This document shows positions 62,661-64,000 of a stretch of 64,000 bases of DNA, one piece after another (the stretch's first letter is position 1; every line of letters begins with the position of its first letter). The notes below the pieces were generated by a model. The model saw nothing but the letters and a program-made list of their open reading frames with translations, searched no databases and was not told the DNA's origin. The position numbers were made by a program, and so were the translations under genes. Origin of the DNA: Hirudo medicinalis (lineage: Eukaryota > Annelida > Clitellata > Hirudinida > Hirudinidae); contig MPNW01000193.1 in the NCBI GenBank assembly GCA_011800805.1, positions 257,857 to 321,856 of the forward strand, given 5' to 3'.

Positions 62661-63960
62661 GTAATAATAATAATAATAATATTAACGACAGTGATTTTAA
62701 TGCCAACAATAACGTATTTATTTTTTAGCTTCCCAGTAACGAGGATGAAGAAAAACTAATGAGACAGTCTCCTGATGAAGGTCATTATAATAATTTATTA
62801 TAATAATTTCATTATAATAATTTATTATAATAATTTCATTATAATAATTTATTATCGTGGCTCGTAGTCATATCCATAGTCATTGTCACGGGTTATTAGC
62901 ATATTTGCATTTCTGAGTTGATGCCAAGTGCTTCAAACGAACTTCTACAGTTTAACACACCCAAAAACCATAATCTCTTTAAGTCTTATAACTAATATTT
63001 CTATTATGACGGTAGTTAAAATAAAATAAAATTATTATTCAATTAATAGTAATAATATTAATAATAATTATATATATATATATATATTAATATCACAGGT
63101 CACCCAATTATTCGACAACCTCCCTATTTTCAGACGACACTCCTGACATGGCTTACTTGAGGTTCCTCAAGTCTCACCCGTGCTATGACGTCATACCGAC
63201 CAGCACCAAGCTCATTGTTCTGGACACCTTTCTCACGGTGCGTTCAATCGATTGATTCAATTGCCCAGGTGAAGTGAGGTGAGGTGAGGTGAGGTGAGGT
63301 GAGGTGAGGTGAGATGAGGGCACAAGAGTTGATTGGCACTTGATCGACTCTTGAGCAGTAGAAAAATGCATTGATCAGAAAGGACGTTCTCTGAATGGGA
63401 AAAACCCACTGCTTAAGGAAAATTCCTGCTTAAATTATGATTATGCATTTGTTTTTAATTGTAATTTCAATTACGTTGAAACTTTGATGATATTCCTTGT
63501 AGTAATACCAAATATTAGTTTGTTTTATCGAGTATATTCTATGTAAATTCAGATCATTTCAAAAGTGCACATTTATGCAAAATTTTAAAAGATGGAATTT
63601 TTAGATCAGTAATGACTGAAACTTGTAAATTATTTTTAAAATAAATAACATACAAATATTGTTAAACCAGGTCAAAAGGGCTTTCCTTGCATTGAATGAC
63701 AACAGAGTTCACGCTGCTCCGCTCTGGGACACGAAGAAACAGGATTTCATAGGTTTGCCATCTTGTTTGCTATAGATATCTCAGGCTACAATGGCTCTTT
63801 AAGAAATTTATTAATAATGACCTCGATGTTATTTATGATCATTGTTTTTGTAATTCTGATGATGTCGTGAGCATATGCCGTCTGCATTTTTGAACAGGAA
63901 TGCTGACCATAACAGATTTCATCAGAGTTCTCTTGAAATGCCACAGAGACAAGATGGTCG
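56288..63960 (+). CDS. AMPK gamma subunit (PRKAG2-like), 5' part
   Basis: Exons read: 56288-56479, 56827-57173, 57977-58164, 61055-61164, then 62729-62780 (or instead about 61673-61701), about 63136-63237, 63671-63752 and 63898-63960, where the next donor follows. The last three give the first CBS repeat: FLKSHPCYDVIPTSTKLIVL, VKRAFLALNDNRVHAAPLWD and GMLTITDFIRVLLKCHRDK, unmistakably AMPK gamma. AMPK gamma binds AMP, ADP and ATP through four CBS repeats and regulates the kinase. Upstream is a long Ser/Pro-rich variable region (GIRGFFRKRHKSVG, SKIRSLFFGSSKNKQK, SVREVGPVEFVEMFRSRA), as in the long PRKAG2 and PRKAG3 forms. An acidic run (EGDDDDYEYGSS) is encoded by a GAT repeat. The first exon listed begins at an acceptor, so the true start lies further upstream or at the ATG at 56827. 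The gene continues beyond the window. Confidence 0.88.
57343..57471. repeat. 19-base minisatellite in an AMPK gamma intron
   Basis: The unit CTTGTTCTGTTCTTGTGCT repeats nearly seven times without change. It lies about 170 bases after the donor of the exon ending at 57173. Confidence 0.93.
57690..57775. repeat. GATGGTGATT/GATGGTGAT repeats in an AMPK gamma intron
   Basis: Degenerate GAT/GGT repeats, about 85 bases, within the intron before the exon at 57977-58164. Confidence 0.8.
60065..60105 (+). mobile_element. SINE tail-like fragment
   Basis: ATGCATATGGCGCTATATAA followed by ATGAACCACATTT matches the 3' block of the SINE at 55485-55520 (ATGCTTATGGCGCTATATAA then GTGAACTACATTT). Confidence 0.45.
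60667..60789. repeat. three 41-base tandem repeats after a single-N join
   Basis: The unit starting GATTATTTTTATGATTATAT and ending GGTGATAACAATT is present three times without change, starting at the base after the n at 60666. It may be a genuine minisatellite or an assembly artefact. Confidence 0.9.
61980..62195. repeat. ATC/GTC microsatellites in an AMPK gamma intron
   Basis: Two ATC/GTC-rich blocks, about 61985-62035 and 62140-62195. Confidence 0.8.
62341..62409. repeat. 30-base tandem repeat
   Basis: The unit AATGGAATAAAACTAAATAG plus AATTAAATAA is repeated twice exactly, followed by a partial third. Confidence 0.92.
62783..62855. repeat. 27-base A+T tandem repeat abutting a splice donor
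   Basis: The unit starting CATTATAATAATTTATTATA is repeated twice plus a partial copy. It starts two bases after the proposed exon end at 62780, so the donor (GTCATT) runs into the array. Confidence 0.88.
63274..63315. repeat. (GTGAG)n pentamer array
   Basis: About eight GAGGT/GTGAG pentamers lie about 36 bases after an AMPK gamma splice donor (GTGCGT at 63238). Confidence 0.9.
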
Positions 63961-64000
63961 GTTGTCTTATTCCGTTATCTACGGAATTCATTCTTCAAAT

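Overview
Eukaryotic nuclear DNA, almost certainly from a metazoan (probably a marine invertebrate). It is A+T-rich, has spliceosomal GT-AG introns of a few hundred bases, dense trinucleotide microsatellites, decayed LINE and tRNA-SINE pieces, and typical animal gene families: a Qa-SNARE syntaxin, SPT4, nuclear poly(A) polymerase, an I-kappa-B-like ankyrin protein, an ETS-type PNT domain and an AMPK gamma subunit. I cannot name the species. All exon models were built by reading splice signals, intron phase and family motifs, with no transcript evidence.

Layout. 1-4.5 kb: microsatellites and an unusual cluster of palindromes, no convincing gene. 4.5-8.3 kb (-): complete ten-exon syntaxin. 10.9-12.3 kb (+) and 14.1-17.1 kb (+): two related C2H2 zinc-finger genes, ZnF-A and ZnF-B. 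17.8-18.6 kb (-): three-exon SPT4 with an apparent one-base frameshift. 18.9-19.2 kb (-): intact, diverged, intronless SPT4-like gene. 19.9-21.8 kb (-): intronless canonical poly(A) polymerase. 25.8-33.2 kb (+): large twelve-exon zinc-finger gene ZnF-C, related to ZnF-A and ZnF-B and carrying about twelve fingers. 33.6-37.7 kb (-): nine-exon atypical I-kappa-B. 38-41 kb: LINE debris. 41.4-41.9 kb (+): tiny gene for a stand-alone PNT/SAM domain. 42-56 kb: microsatellites, LINE and SINE pieces, assembly gaps. 56.3 kb to the end (+): 5' part of an AMPK gamma gene with a long variable N-terminal region, running off the window in the first CBS repeat pair.

The most distinctive points are (i) a dispersed tandem family of three zinc-finger genes sharing a module of two abutting fingers, the first split by a phase-0 intron, followed by a shared phase-1 intron; (ii) an RNA-polymerase-II/mRNA 3'-end cluster (SPT4, intronless SPT4-like, intronless PAP) lying between family members; and (iii) a free-standing PNT domain without an ETS domain, which recalls the ETS modulator Mae/Edl of flies. 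Apparent one-base frameshifts in otherwise conserved exons, together with single-N joins flanked by duplicated sequence, suggest residual assembly errors, so reading-frame breaks should not be taken as pseudogenes without read-level checks.
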